A DNA stretch of 57,172 bases, taken from positions 1 to 57,172 of the forward strand of contig CAKTQV010000013.1 in assembly GCA_934597255.1 (NCBI GenBank). Direction: 5' to 3'. Both the position numbers and the translations under genes were made by a program. Below, one piece after another: positions 16,397 to 24,674 of the stretch (position 1 is the stretch's first letter; each line of letters opens with the position of its first letter). The notes below the pieces were generated by a model. The model searched no databases. It was not told the origin of the DNA and was given only the letters and a program-made list of their open reading frames with translations. The DNA comes from an uncultured Oscillospiraceae bacterium (lineage in GTDB: Bacteria > Bacillota > Clostridia > Oscillospirales > Oscillospiraceae).

Positions 16397-18682
16397 TCAC
16401 TCGTCCTTTTTCTTCTTTTTCACGATCACCAGCGCGGCGATTGCCGCGACGGCCGCCGCCGCAAGCACGATCCACAGCACGGGATGCGCGCTGTCGCCGG
16501 TGCCGGGCGCCTGGGCGCGGCGCTCCGCCTCCGCGAGCGCGTTCAGCGCGGCCTTGACGCGGTCCAGCTTGTCGCTGAGCGTCTTCTTCTCCGCCTGCGT
16601 GTAATTCCCGCCGAAATCCTTCAGCGCCTTTTCGAGCGCCGTTTTCGCCTTCTCCAGGGCAGGCTTGTCGGCCGCCTTGACATTGGATTTATCCTTGCCG
16701 TCCGCCGCGGTGATGTCCTTGCTCTCCATCGCCGCTTTGGCCGCGTTCAGCCGCTCGATCAGTCCGTCAAGCTTCTGCTTGAGCGCCTCCAGCTCCGTTT
16801 TCTCGGCGGCGGAGGGCTCCATGCCGAGATACCGGTTCACTTCGGCCAGCGTATCCTCTGCCGTCTTTCGCTCCGCCGAGTTCACGTTGTCCTTCGTGAG
16901 CGTTTCCACCGCCGCCCCCACGCCGGCGGGAACGCTTACCGTCAGCGTCCCGGGCTTATAGGTAATGTTGTAGTTGGCCAGCTTGGCCGTGGCGCTGTCC
17001 TTGGCCGTGAAGCTGTTTTCCGCGCTGCCGACGTCCGTGCGGCTGCCCGTGAATTCAAAGTCGAACGCCTCGCCCGCGGCCATTCCCTCGGCCGTGACCG
17101 CCGTTTTGCCGTTCGTCAGCGGCTGGCCGTTGTAGGGCCGGCTTATGTTCGCGCTCCGGAGCGTCGCCTCCGCCTTGCCGATGGTGAAATCCACCGATAT
17201 ATCCGCAAAGTCGTATTTCCCGCCGGCCGCATCCTCGATAACGGCGCGCGCCGTTCCGGCGTTCGTGTTGCGGGTGTAATGCACGCTGTATTCGCTCTTG
17301 TCGAGTATCTCGTCCCCGGCCTTGACCGTGACAGCCGGTTCGATGGCGCTGCCGGTATAGGCAAAGGGCACGCCGGTGATCTCCGCCGTCACCGTAACAT
17401 ACACGCTCTTGCCCTCCGTCGGCATAGGCGTCGGCGAGGACGCCGGTTCAGGCGTCGGCGAGGCCGTCGGTTCAGGCGTCGGCGAGGCCGCCGGCTCAGG
17501 CGTCGGCGAGGACGCCGGCTCGGGCGTCGGCGAGGACGCCGGCTCAGGCGTCGGCGAGGACACCGGCTCGGGCGTCGGCGAGGCCGCCGGCTCGGGCGTC
17601 GGCGAGGACACCGGCTCGGGCGTCGGCGTGGTCGCCGGCTCGGGCGTCGGCGTGGTCGCCGGCTCGGGCGTCGGCGTGGTCGCCGGCTCGGGCGTTCCGC
17701 CCGGCATCGGGTAGGTCCTCCCAAAGCCAGGCGCGCGGCCGTCCTCATACGTCCAGGCGTCGTCACCGCCAAACGTGTCCTCAAAAGATATCGCGCCGGC
17801 GTTTGCATAGCAGTTCGTAAGCGAAGCGCCGTCTTCCACCGCGCCCGCGATCGTATCGTTCGCCAGCGACACGCCGTTGACAAGCTCCGCCTTGCCGCTG
17901 CAGCGGCCGGCAATGCCGCCCGCCGTGCCCGCCGCCGTCGACCAGGTGTTTATCACGCGGCTCACCGCCTCATCGCCGATGCACAGGCCCACAAGGCCGC
18001 CGACGTCCTTGCCCGTCCCAAGCGTGCCGGTCGAAAAGCAGTTTCGCACGCTGCCCTCTTTTAGCTGGCCCGCGACCGCACCGACCGCGCCCATGCCGTT
18101 CAGCTCGCAGTCGAGCACGCCGAGCCTTACGATCGTGCCGCCCTGCACATAGCCGAACAGGCCAAGCGTCTGGCCGCCGATGCTCGTCAGATTTGTGATA
18201 ACATGGCCGCCGCCGTCGTATTCGCCCTTAAACGGATGCTCCTCCCCGGAGCCGATGGGCGTCCAGCCGCCCTTTCCGGTCTCCTCGTCGGACGCACAGG
18301 CGGACAGATCGATATCCGCGACCTGCTGAAAGCGCGCCTCGGCCCAGACCCCGCCGGCCCAGGAGGCACCGGCATTCACCTTTGCCGCCAGATCGGCGAG
18401 CTGCTCGCCCGTGGAGATATAGAACACCGAAGCAGGCGCGCCGTTCGGCGGCGTTTCAGACGTACCGTCCGCCGCGAGATACAGCGCCTGCTCGTCAAGA
18501 GACAGCTTGCTCTGCGCAAGCTCCTCCGCCGTGAGGGGCGGCTGTTCGTCCGTTGTCTCTCCGCCGCCCGTTTCGTATTCCGTCTCCCGCGCCGGCCCGC
18601 TCTCCTGCGCCAGCGCCGAAAACGGCAGCAGGCACAGCAGCATCAGCGCCGCCAGCAGCATGGATAAAAAGCGTTTTTTCAT
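16397..18682 (-). CDS. Large sortase-anchored surface protein with GLUG-like, TPEP-repeat and FIVAR-like regions
   Basis: 761 residues. A signal peptide (MKKRFLSMLLAA..., cleavage near 'FSALA', about residue 24) is followed by GLUG-like repeats ('GGHVITNLTSIGGQTLGLFG', 'GAVGAVAGQLKEGSVRNCFS'). Next comes a 90-residue TPEP proline linker, then two MBG/YDG-like Ig modules ('FAYTGSAIEPAVTVK', 'ISRPYNGQPLT') and a helical FIVAR-like domain. The C-terminus has a sorting signal (APGTGD, hydrophobic helix, KKKKKDE tail). This is the architecture of a wall-attached adhesin projecting through a proline stalk. The ATG at 18682 has AGGAGGT 8 nt upstream; an in-frame upstream extension lacks a signal peptide. 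Together with the 8.7-kb protein it implies a sortase elsewhere in the genome. Confidence 0.85.
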   Translation of the reverse strand: MKKRFLSMLLAALMLLCLLPFSALAQESGPARETEYETGGGETTDEQPPLTAEELAQSKLSLDEQALYLAADGTSETPPNGAPASVFYISTGEQLADLAAKVNAGASWAGGVWAEARFQQVADIDLSACASDEETGKGGWTPIGSGEEHPFKGEYDGGGHVITNLTSIGGQTLGLFGYVQGGTIVRLGVLDCELNGMGAVGAVAGQLKEGSVRNCFSTGTLGTGKDVGGLVGLCIGDEAVSRVINTWSTAAGTAGGIAGRCSGKAELVNGVSLANDTIAGAVEDGASLTNCYANAGAISFEDTFGGDDAWTYEDGRAPGFGRTYPMPGGTPEPATTPTPEPATTPTPEPATTPTPEPVSSPTPEPAASPTPEPVSSPTPEPASSPTPEPASSPTPEPAASPTPEPTASPTPEPASSPTPMPTEGKSVYVTVTAEITGVPFAYTGSAIEPAVTVKAGDEILDKSEYSVHYTRNTNAGTARAVIEDAAGGKYDFADISVDFTIGKAEATLRSANISRPYNGQPLTNGKTAVTAEGMAAGEAFDFEFTGSRTDVGSAENSFTAKDSATAKLANYNITYKPGTLTVSVPAGVGAAVETLTKDNVNSAERKTAEDTLAEVNRYLGMEPSAAEKTELEALKQKLDGLIERLNAAKAAMESKDITAADGKDKSNVKAADKPALEKAKTALEKALKDFGGNYTQAEKKTLSDKLDRVKAALNALAEAERRAQAPGTGDSAHPVLWIVLAAAAVAAIAALVIVKKKKKDE
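17427..17696 (-). repeat. 24-bp tandem repeats encoding TPEPxxxP
   Basis: About eleven tandem 24-bp units inside the surface-protein gene encode the octapeptide TPEP(A/V/T)(T/S/A)(T/S)P. Units differ mainly in codons 5-7. Such tracts change copy number by slippage and set stalk length. Confidence 0.9.
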
Positions 18683-19015
18683 GAATGTGACCTCCTGTGC
18701 TCCGCCGGCCCGCAGCCGGCATACATGAAAAGGCTTCTTCCTTTCGTCCTTTGTTTGACGCTTCGCAGTCCGCTTTTGTTCCCGCGGATCAAAATATTCG
18801 GTCTGCGCGGCGGGCATGGCATACTTCCCGTCCTTGGCAGGAATCTTCCGATATAAGCGTTTTATGACGGATCTCGCCCGTAAAACAGATATTTTTCGGC
18901 TATTCTGACTTTTTTCTCAATTTAGCGAAATAAATCCTTGCATTATCCCCAAAGGCTTGGTATTATACTTTTTATACACCCCGCTGGGGGAAAATTTATG
19001 TGAGGATGGAAAACT
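18683..19015. other. Divergent intergenic region, surface protein / APC permease
   Basis: 333 bp. It holds the APC-permease promoter and a ribosome site for each flanking gene. An AT-rich central part probably contains the surface-protein promoter, but no pair of boxes stands out. Confidence 0.5.
18938..18966 (+). promoter_or_regulatory. Promoter of APC permease
   Basis: TTGCAT, 17-nt spacer, TATTAT preceded by TGG (extended -10). The leader contains a small CCCC-GCT-GGGG hairpin. Confidence 0.55.
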
Positions 19016-20446
19016 ATGGACAACAAAATGGAGAAACGCTACGGTCTGCCGACCGCCATTTCCATGGTCATCGGCATCGTGATCGGCTCCGGCGTGTTCA
19101 TCAAGGGCGGCAAGGTTCTCAGCCTGACCGGCGGCAATATGCTGCAGGGTATCGCCGTTGTTGGCATCGTGGGTCTGATCTGCATCATCTGCTCGCTCGT
19201 CTTTGCGGAGCTCGGCTCCCGCTACGAAAAGGTCAACGGCGTCGTGGACTATGCCGAGGTCGCGCTCGGCCCGAAGTACGCCTACTATGTCGGCTGGTTC
19301 GTCACAACGATCTATACCCCGGCGCTGGCGTCCATCCTCGCCTTTTTCGCCGCCATGATGTTTCTTCAGCTCTTCGGCATCGGCGCCATCGACTTTGCCA
19401 CCGGATCGATCAACCCGGTCGCCATCGGCGTGGGCGCGGGCTTTCTGATGATCGGCTACGGCGTCAACGCCCTGTCCCCGAAGCTGGCCGGCAAGCTGCA
19501 GGTCGGCATGACGGTCATCAAGCTCATCCCCCTGCTGCTCATGGGCATCGTCGGCACGATCGCCGGTCTGGTCAACGGCACGACGCTCGACGTTCTCAAC
19601 TACGTCAACAGCGCGGAATACGTCGCCGTGGACGGCGCCGGCTTCTTCAAGGCCATCGTCGGCTTCGCCTTCGCGTATGAGGGCTGGATACTCGCCACGT
19701 CCATCAACGCCGAGCTGAAGGACGCCAAGCGCAATCTTCCGCTCGCGCTGACCATCGGCGCATTCGCGACCATCGTGATCTATGCGCTGTATATCTTCTC
19801 GATGAGCTCCATCGGCGACGTTAACACCATCATCGCCACCTGGCCGTTCGGCGAAACGCTTCCGCGCATCGCCTTCTCCAAGATATTCGGCAGCGTGATC
19901 GGCACGATCGTGTATGTGTTCGTTACCATCGCCTGCCTCGGCACGATGAACGGTCTGATCATGTCCTCCTGCCGCGGCATGTACTCTCTGGCCTCCCGCG
20001 GGATGGGCCCGGCGCCGAAGTTCTTCGGCCATGTGGACGATCAGAACAATTTCGTCATCAAATCCTCCGTTTTCGGCATGATGACCGGCGGCTTCTGGTA
20101 CGCCTGGACCGTGATGATGTGGATGGGCGGCCCCGGCATGTTCGGCCAGGTCCACAGCTGCGAATGGCTGGCGTGGGAGCCGGATGAGATCGGCATCATC
20201 TGCCTGTATGTCATGTACATCCCCATGATGATCGGCTTGATGGTCAAAGCTAAGGATCTCGGCTTTGTCCGCCGCTTCCTGCTACCGGGTCTGGGACTTG
20301 TGTGCTGTCTGTTCTTTGCCTATGCCATCTGGGTAGGCTACGGCTGGAAGCAGTGCGTCGGCTTCCTGATCTTCTTCCTCGTGGTCGAGTTCATCGGCTA
20401 TCTGTTCAAAAACGGCGGGTTCATGAAAAAAACGCCGAACAAGTAA
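19016..20446 (+). CDS. APC-superfamily amino acid permease
   Basis: 476 residues with about twelve transmembrane helices. The TM1 unwound region carries the APC signature 'GIVIGSGVFIKGG', equivalent to the substrate carboxylate-binding GxG motif. The TM6-like 'FAFAYEGWILATSINAELKDAKRNLP' is also typical (E-x-K/R-x-x-P). It would import an amino acid or exchange it for a related compound; the substrate cannot be read from sequence. A GTGAGG ribosome site precedes the ATG. Monocistronic, with its own terminator. Confidence 0.9.
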   Translation: MDNKMEKRYGLPTAISMVIGIVIGSGVFIKGGKVLSLTGGNMLQGIAVVGIVGLICIICSLVFAELGSRYEKVNGVVDYAEVALGPKYAYYVGWFVTTIYTPALASILAFFAAMMFLQLFGIGAIDFATGSINPVAIGVGAGFLMIGYGVNALSPKLAGKLQVGMTVIKLIPLLLMGIVGTIAGLVNGTTLDVLNYVNSAEYVAVDGAGFFKAIVGFAFAYEGWILATSINAELKDAKRNLPLALTIGAFATIVIYALYIFSMSSIGDVNTIIATWPFGETLPRIAFSKIFGSVIGTIVYVFVTIACLGTMNGLIMSSCRGMYSLASRGMGPAPKFFGHVDDQNNFVIKSSVFGMMTGGFWYAWTVMMWMGGPGMFGQVHSCEWLAWEPDEIGIICLYVMYIPMMIGLMVKAKDLGFVRRFLLPGLGLVCCLFFAYAIWVGYGWKQCVGFLIFFLVVEFIGYLFKNGGFMKKTPNK

Positions 20447-20453
20447 AAAAAGC

Positions 20454-20489
20454 AAAGCCTTCGCGGGTCTCTTCCGCGAAGGCTTTTTT
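20454..20489 (+). terminator. Terminator of APC permease gene
   Basis: A 13-bp perfect stem (AAAGCCTTCGCGG with CCGCGAAGGCTTT) with a 7-nt loop, ending in six T. Confidence 0.9.
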
Positions 20490-20533
20490 CTTTCCGCCCG
20501 GGCCTCATTTTTTCCGATTCCGGAAAGCTTTTT

Positions 20534-22123
20534 TTACCGTCCCATGATGTCCATGGGCTCGTAGCTCTGGAATTTTTCCTTGTACTCCAGCATCTTGAAC
20601 GAGAGCATGAGCTTGAGCGCGTTGTCATCGTTGTCGAAATCAAGACCGATGATGCTCTGTATCTGCTGAAGGCGGTATTTCACCGTGTTGAGATGCACGA
20701 ACATCTCCCGCGCCGTCTGCGACTTGCTGCGGCCGCAGCGCAGATAAATGCGCAGCGTGTTGAGCAGATCGCCGCTGTCCTTTTTGCTGTGCTCTATGAG
20801 CTTGGCGATCTCCGGCAGACAGAACGCCGTCAGATCGTCGTTTTTCAGGCACAGCTCGATCATGTAGTAAACGGAATAATCCCGGTAGGAATACAGCGTT
20901 TTCTCCGGGTGCAGCACCGAGCCGAGCTGCAGCGCCTTGCAGGACTCGAAGCAATGGGCGCTCAGCCCCAGAATCGAGCCGAAGGAATTGCTGATGCCGG
21001 CGATCAGGTTATACTTTTCCATGATGGGCCGCACATCCTGCAAAAGCTCGCCGAAATCGCCGATCTCCTCGTCGCTGCTGAGCAGAAGCAGAATGGAGTT
21101 GCGGAACAAAAAACCGAAGCAGTCCGGGAGCATGTCCGCCATCCGCTTGGAAAGATCGTAATAGGAGATCGGCGGGAACAGCTCCGTTTTGCGGGCGTAG
21201 ATGACGATCGTGTGGATAAAGCGCTTGAATTTCAGCCCAATATAGCGCTGCCCCTGAAGAATGTATTCCTCGTCGCGCATATTGTTGAGCACGTCCTGCA
21301 AAAAGCGCTCCGTTTCCTGCACCTTCCGGTTCACGCCGCGCGGCGCCGGCCGCGCATGCAGCTCGACAGCCAGAAGGCTCCCGAGCAGATCGACCACGGG
21401 CGTATCCTCGCTGGCAAAGGGACGGTTGAACTGGAACACGTGGAGATAGCCCTCCGTCTTTCCGCCGACGCGCAGCCGCTTGACCATGACCGTAGGGAGC
21501 CGATCCCGGCCCTCGCAGACGACCGGGTGATCGTCCGCATTTTTAACGAAAAATTCATTTTCCTCCAGCCACGGGTGCCCCACCGGCAGATACTCCATCG
21601 CCAGAATATCGCTGTACGGCGCTTCGGACACGCTTCCGTGATCCGCGCTGGCTATGATCTTCTGGTTATCGTCCGTAAGAATAAGCGGGTTGCCCAGCAG
21701 CTCCAGCCCTTTTTCCATCAGCGGCTGTATTCCCGCACATCGGAGCAATTCATAGGCCGTTTCCGCCATCGGCGAGGAGCGGCCGCCGAATTCATACACG
21801 ATGCCGATCAGCATCTCCATCAGCTCGGCGATCCGCAGGCCCGTCACCGTTATGGCCGTGCGGTTGGAAAAGAATACGGGATGGTGCTGCGCCCCCGGCT
21901 CCATCACGCAGATCAGCGGCGCGAGATCGACATGCGGATCGTAGATCCGAAGCTTTCGGTAGTCGCAGACATAGCAGATGTCCTCGCTCAGGGTATGTAC
22001 CGCCGGATCGAAGTCGACCGGCAGCATCCGGATATCCGTAACGACTCTTCCCTCGACGTTATACGTCTGCACGCCCGCGCGCTTCTGCAGCTCCTCCGCC
22101 AGCCTCTCCATCGGTATGTACAA
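20534..22123 (-). CDS. PucR/CdaR-type transcriptional regulator
   Basis: 529 residues. The C-terminal ~60 residues ('LLNTLRIYLRCGRSKSQTAREMFVHLNTVKYRLQQIQ', split here by its two helices) are a PucR-type helix-turn-helix. The middle resembles the GGDEF-like effector domain of CdaR/PucR proteins ('FKRFIHTIVIYARKTELFPP'). The N-terminal half is probably a ligand-sensing domain. Such proteins activate catabolic operons in response to substrate. TTG at 22123 is the likely start: GAAGGAG lies 8 nt upstream, and an in-frame ATG at 22150 overlaps the -10 box. It is transcribed away from the SnoaL/OYE genes, so it is the obvious candidate to control them. Confidence 0.85.
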   Translation of the reverse strand: MYIPMERLAEELQKRAGVQTYNVEGRVVTDIRMLPVDFDPAVHTLSEDICYVCDYRKLRIYDPHVDLAPLICVMEPGAQHHPVFFSNRTAITVTGLRIAELMEMLIGIVYEFGGRSSPMAETAYELLRCAGIQPLMEKGLELLGNPLILTDDNQKIIASADHGSVSEAPYSDILAMEYLPVGHPWLEENEFFVKNADDHPVVCEGRDRLPTVMVKRLRVGGKTEGYLHVFQFNRPFASEDTPVVDLLGSLLAVELHARPAPRGVNRKVQETERFLQDVLNNMRDEEYILQGQRYIGLKFKRFIHTIVIYARKTELFPPISYYDLSKRMADMLPDCFGFLFRNSILLLLSSDEEIGDFGELLQDVRPIMEKYNLIAGISNSFGSILGLSAHCFESCKALQLGSVLHPEKTLYSYRDYSVYYMIELCLKNDDLTAFCLPEIAKLIEHSKKDSGDLLNTLRIYLRCGRSKSQTAREMFVHLNTVKYRLQQIQSIIGLDFDNDDNALKLMLSFKMLEYKEKFQSYEPMDIMGR

Positions 22124-22148
22124 GCTCCCATCTCCTTCCGCCCCCGTC

Positions 22149-22177
22149 ATTGTACACGATTATCCGACCGTTTTCAA
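22149..22177 (-). promoter_or_regulatory. Promoter of the PucR-type regulator
   Basis: Minus strand TTGAAA (complement of 22172-22177), 17-nt spacer, TACAAT (complement of 22149-22154). It forces the start codon downstream of 22145. Confidence 0.7.
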
Positions 22178-22202
22178 TCCATCTTTTGTTTCTTTTCCCA
22201 CC

Positions 22203-22219
22203 TTGTCCGTCGCGGACAA
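22203..22219. promoter_or_regulatory. Perfect inverted repeat, candidate operator
   Basis: TTGTCCG-TCG-CGGACAA has 7-bp arms and a 3-bp centre. It lies between the two divergent promoters, 26 bp upstream of the regulator's -35 box, where a regulator of both genes would bind. Confidence 0.6.
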
Positions 22220-22250
22220 AATTCCGGCCGAATCTTGACTTCCACGGATA

Positions 22251-22279
22251 AAGACAATCCCCGTCCTTTCCGATACAAT
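22251..22279 (+). promoter_or_regulatory. Probable promoter of the SnoaL/OYE operon
   Basis: AAGACA, 17-nt spacer, TACAAT. The weak -35 fits an activator-dependent promoter. The palindrome at 22203-22219 lies about 30 bp upstream of the -35. Confidence 0.5.
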
Positions 22280-22373
22280 GACCGTGAACCGTCATGCACA
22301 TCGTGCGCCCGGGCCTTTTTCCGCAAAAGCCGCGCACGGAACGCACGAATTCCACAAAGAAAAGAGTGATTTC

Positions 22374-23105
22374 ATGAAGTCTGAAGCGTTCACGACCGAG
22401 CAGCTGATGGATCGCTGGGAGGATCAGCGCGACATCAAAAATTTAATGGGCATCTACGCCAACTACATCATTCTCAACAAGGACGCGGACGTCGTCGCCG
22501 ACCTGTGGTCGCAGCGCGGCGACCTGTGCTACGGCGTCAACGACGGCTGGTACGCCGGCCGCGAGGCTGTGGCGGGCTATTACCGCGCCGTCCGCGAGCG
22601 CAACGAGCTGGTCGCCCGCTGCCTCCAGGAAAAATTCCCGCAGGAGATCGGCGGCAAAACGGCCGATGAGATCTTCGGCATCGGCACGTTCCGGGTCTAT
22701 CCCGTCTCCTGTCCCGTGATCGAGATCGCCCGCGACGGCGAGACCGCCAAGGGTCTGTGGTACTGCCAGGGCAGCCACGCCGAGGTGCTCGGCTGCGGCC
22801 CGACGTCCATGTGGTCCTGGGGCTACTACGCGGCCGATTTCATCCGCGAAGGGGACGCCTGGAAGATCTGGCACCTGCAATTCACCAGCGACGTGGACGC
22901 CCGCTGCGGCCAGGACTGGGGCAAGCCCATTGCCCCGCTGCCGGAGCTGCCGGAATTTGACGCGCTGCGCGCCTATTCCCTTCCGGCGCCCACGGTCGCC
23001 GAGTGTCTGCGCCGCCGCTACAGCACCGACCGCCCGCTCACGCCGGCGCCGCGCATCCCGGAGCCGTACGGCACCTTCGGCGAGACCTTCAGCTATGGCA
23101 TTTGA
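22374..23105 (+). CDS. SnoaL/NTF2-like protein, paralogue 1
   Basis: 243 residues. The N-terminal ~165 residues match the SnoaL-like cone fold: 'DIKNLMGIYANYIILNKDADVVADLW', then 'AGREAVAGYYRAV', then strands 'GLWYCQGSHAEV' and 'AWKIWHLQFTSDVD'. Members include polyketide cyclases, ketosteroid isomerases, and the bile-acid dehydratase BaiE. A ~70-residue proline-rich C-terminal extension is added here. ATG 22374 was chosen as the start of the conserved region. First gene of a four-gene, tightly spaced operon ending in an OYE-type reductase. Probably acts on a cyclic organic substrate; which one is unknown. Confidence 0.8.
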   Translation: MKSEAFTTEQLMDRWEDQRDIKNLMGIYANYIILNKDADVVADLWSQRGDLCYGVNDGWYAGREAVAGYYRAVRERNELVARCLQEKFPQEIGGKTADEIFGIGTFRVYPVSCPVIEIARDGETAKGLWYCQGSHAEVLGCGPTSMWSWGYYAADFIREGDAWKIWHLQFTSDVDARCGQDWGKPIAPLPELPEFDALRAYSLPAPTVAECLRRRYSTDRPLTPAPRIPEPYGTFGETFSYGI

Positions 23106-23118
23106 AAGGAGGCGCAGC

Positions 23119-23889
23119 ATGGAAACAAAACGCTTTACCGACGACGAACAGATCCGCCGGATCTGGGACATTGAGGACATCAAATCGCTGATGCACCGGC
23201 GCGTATTCCTGCAGACCGGCGACCGGCGCGCACAGGAGCTGGAGACCATGTGGGTCTCCCGGCCCGACCTTCAGGCCACCGCCTCCTACGGCACGAACTG
23301 GGGCTATTACGTCGGCCTGGACAGCATCCGGAAATACTATGTGGACGCGCACAGCCGCGAGCTTCAGGCTCAGAAGGAGCACAACGGCGCCCGCGAGCTC
23401 AACTTCGGCAATCTGTACGCCCATCCCGTTTCCACGGGCCTTGTGGAGCTGGCGGAGGACGGCGAGACCGCCAAGGGACTGTGGTATTCCATCGGCCACG
23501 AGGCAAAAGCCTCCGGCGACGGCACGGCCGAGGTCCGCTGGATGCTCGGAAAGATCGCCGTGGACTTTATCCGCGAGAAGGACGGCTGGAAGATATGGCA
23601 CATCGTCGTCTCCACGGACGTCGACTGCCAGGCCGGCCACGACTGGGGCGAATACCCCGTATACGAGGACTGGACAGCCGCCTCGTCCAATCCTGTCCGC
23701 CGCGAATTCGGCACGCCGGACGTCGAGGTCCTGACCCACGACGTCACCTTCAACTGGTGGGACAACTATCCGCCCATGCCGCCAAAAAACTACCGAAGCT
23801 TTTCCGACGAGATCAGCTACGGCCCGGAGGGCTTCCGGCCGCCCGAGGTATACGGCATGCATGCCGGCGAGGGGAGGAACTGGAAATGA
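23119..23889 (+). CDS. SnoaL/NTF2-like protein, paralogue 2
   Basis: 256 residues, clearly related to the preceding gene: 'WDIEDIKSLMHRR', 'DGETAKGLWYSIGHEA', 'VDFIREKDGWKIWHIVVSTDVD' and 'GHDWGEYP' align with its counterparts. The tail again ends in a Pro/Tyr-rich segment ('FSDEISYG', against 'FGETFSYG' upstream). AAAGGAGG 6 nt upstream of the ATG overlaps the previous stop region, so the genes are coupled. The retained tail motif in both paralogues suggests it is functional, perhaps for oligomerisation. Confidence 0.8.
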   Translation: METKRFTDDEQIRRIWDIEDIKSLMHRRVFLQTGDRRAQELETMWVSRPDLQATASYGTNWGYYVGLDSIRKYYVDAHSRELQAQKEHNGARELNFGNLYAHPVSTGLVELAEDGETAKGLWYSIGHEAKASGDGTAEVRWMLGKIAVDFIREKDGWKIWHIVVSTDVDCQAGHDWGEYPVYEDWTAASSNPVRREFGTPDVEVLTHDVTFNWWDNYPPMPPKNYRSFSDEISYGPEGFRPPEVYGMHAGEGRNWK

Positions 23890-24674
23890 AAAAACATCTG
23901 ACGCTCTCCGAGCGCATCCGCAACGCCGGCATCAGCCAGCAGGTCGAAAACGTCAAAAGCCGCCACGCCTTCCTGCACGCGCGCTGCGACGGCGCAACGG
24001 AATTCGACCGTCTCTGGGTCCACACCGACGACACCGGCTGGGGTCACTTCTTCGGCTGCATGAAGGGCTTTGACCAGATATGGCACGGCAATATCATCGA
24101 CTATGAAAAAATGGGCATGGAGCGCTGGATGGCCATGGTCGACACCTATCCCGAGATCGCCGGCAAGGACTTCCGCCCCCTGATGGAGTGCTCCGTCCAC
24201 ACGCTGGTCTGCGACGTGATCGAGGTCGCCGACGATGGGAAAAGCGCCCGCGCCAGCTTCGTTACACCCGGGGCGATCAACTCCGTGCTCGACCCGGATC
24301 AGGCCAAGTTGTGCCATGTGATGTGGGAGCGCTACGGCTCGGATTTCGTGATCGACGAGACCGACGGCGAGCTCAAATACCTCAACGAACAGGTCTGCCC
24401 GGACATCATGGCCGATCTGGATTACCGCGACTGGGCCGCCGAGGAATACGCGCGCCGCACCGATCCCAACGCGCCGCCTCCCCCGCCCGTGACGGCCGGC
24501 ATGCCCGCCGTCACCTATCCCGGTCCGTGGCACAAGCCGTATTCCCTTCTCGAACCGCCGCAGTACGACGTCCTCTGGCCGGAGCCGTATGAAACGCTGG
24601 ATGAAGAACACCGCTACAATAAATGTCGGGGGCAGGTCATTCCCCGGGAAAGTGAGAAACAAAACCATGCATGA
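23886..24674 (+). CDS. SnoaL/NTF2-like protein, paralogue 3 (divergent)
   Basis: 262 residues. The fold is recognisable ('QQVENVKSRHAFLHARCDG', 'CDVIEVADDGKSARASF', 'GSDFVIDETDGELKYLN') but the sequence is more distant from the first two, with a longer Pro-rich C-terminus. Its ATG overlaps the previous stop (ATGA), and its end overlaps the next start by 8 nt, so it is translationally coupled on both sides. Three consecutive paralogues suggest either a hetero-oligomer or sequential steps on related intermediates. Confidence 0.78.
   Translation: MKKHLTLSERIRNAGISQQVENVKSRHAFLHARCDGATEFDRLWVHTDDTGWGHFFGCMKGFDQIWHGNIIDYEKMGMERWMAMVDTYPEIAGKDFRPLMECSVHTLVCDVIEVADDGKSARASFVTPGAINSVLDPDQAKLCHVMWERYGSDFVIDETDGELKYLNEQVCPDIMADLDYRDWAAEEYARRTDPNAPPPPPVTAGMPAVTYPGPWHKPYSLLEPPQYDVLWPEPYETLDEEHRYNKCRGQVIPRESEKQNHA

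Noticed and set aside
17427..17696. Regular 24-bp repeats as a possible CRISPR array
   Set aside because: Repeats are contiguous without spacers and remain in frame in a surface protein; no cas genes nearby.
16484..18064. Arg/Gly-rich 526-codon frame, apparently repetitive (RRRGRR)
   Set aside because: It is the antisense reading of the TPEP repeats in the surface-protein gene, not an RNA-binding protein.
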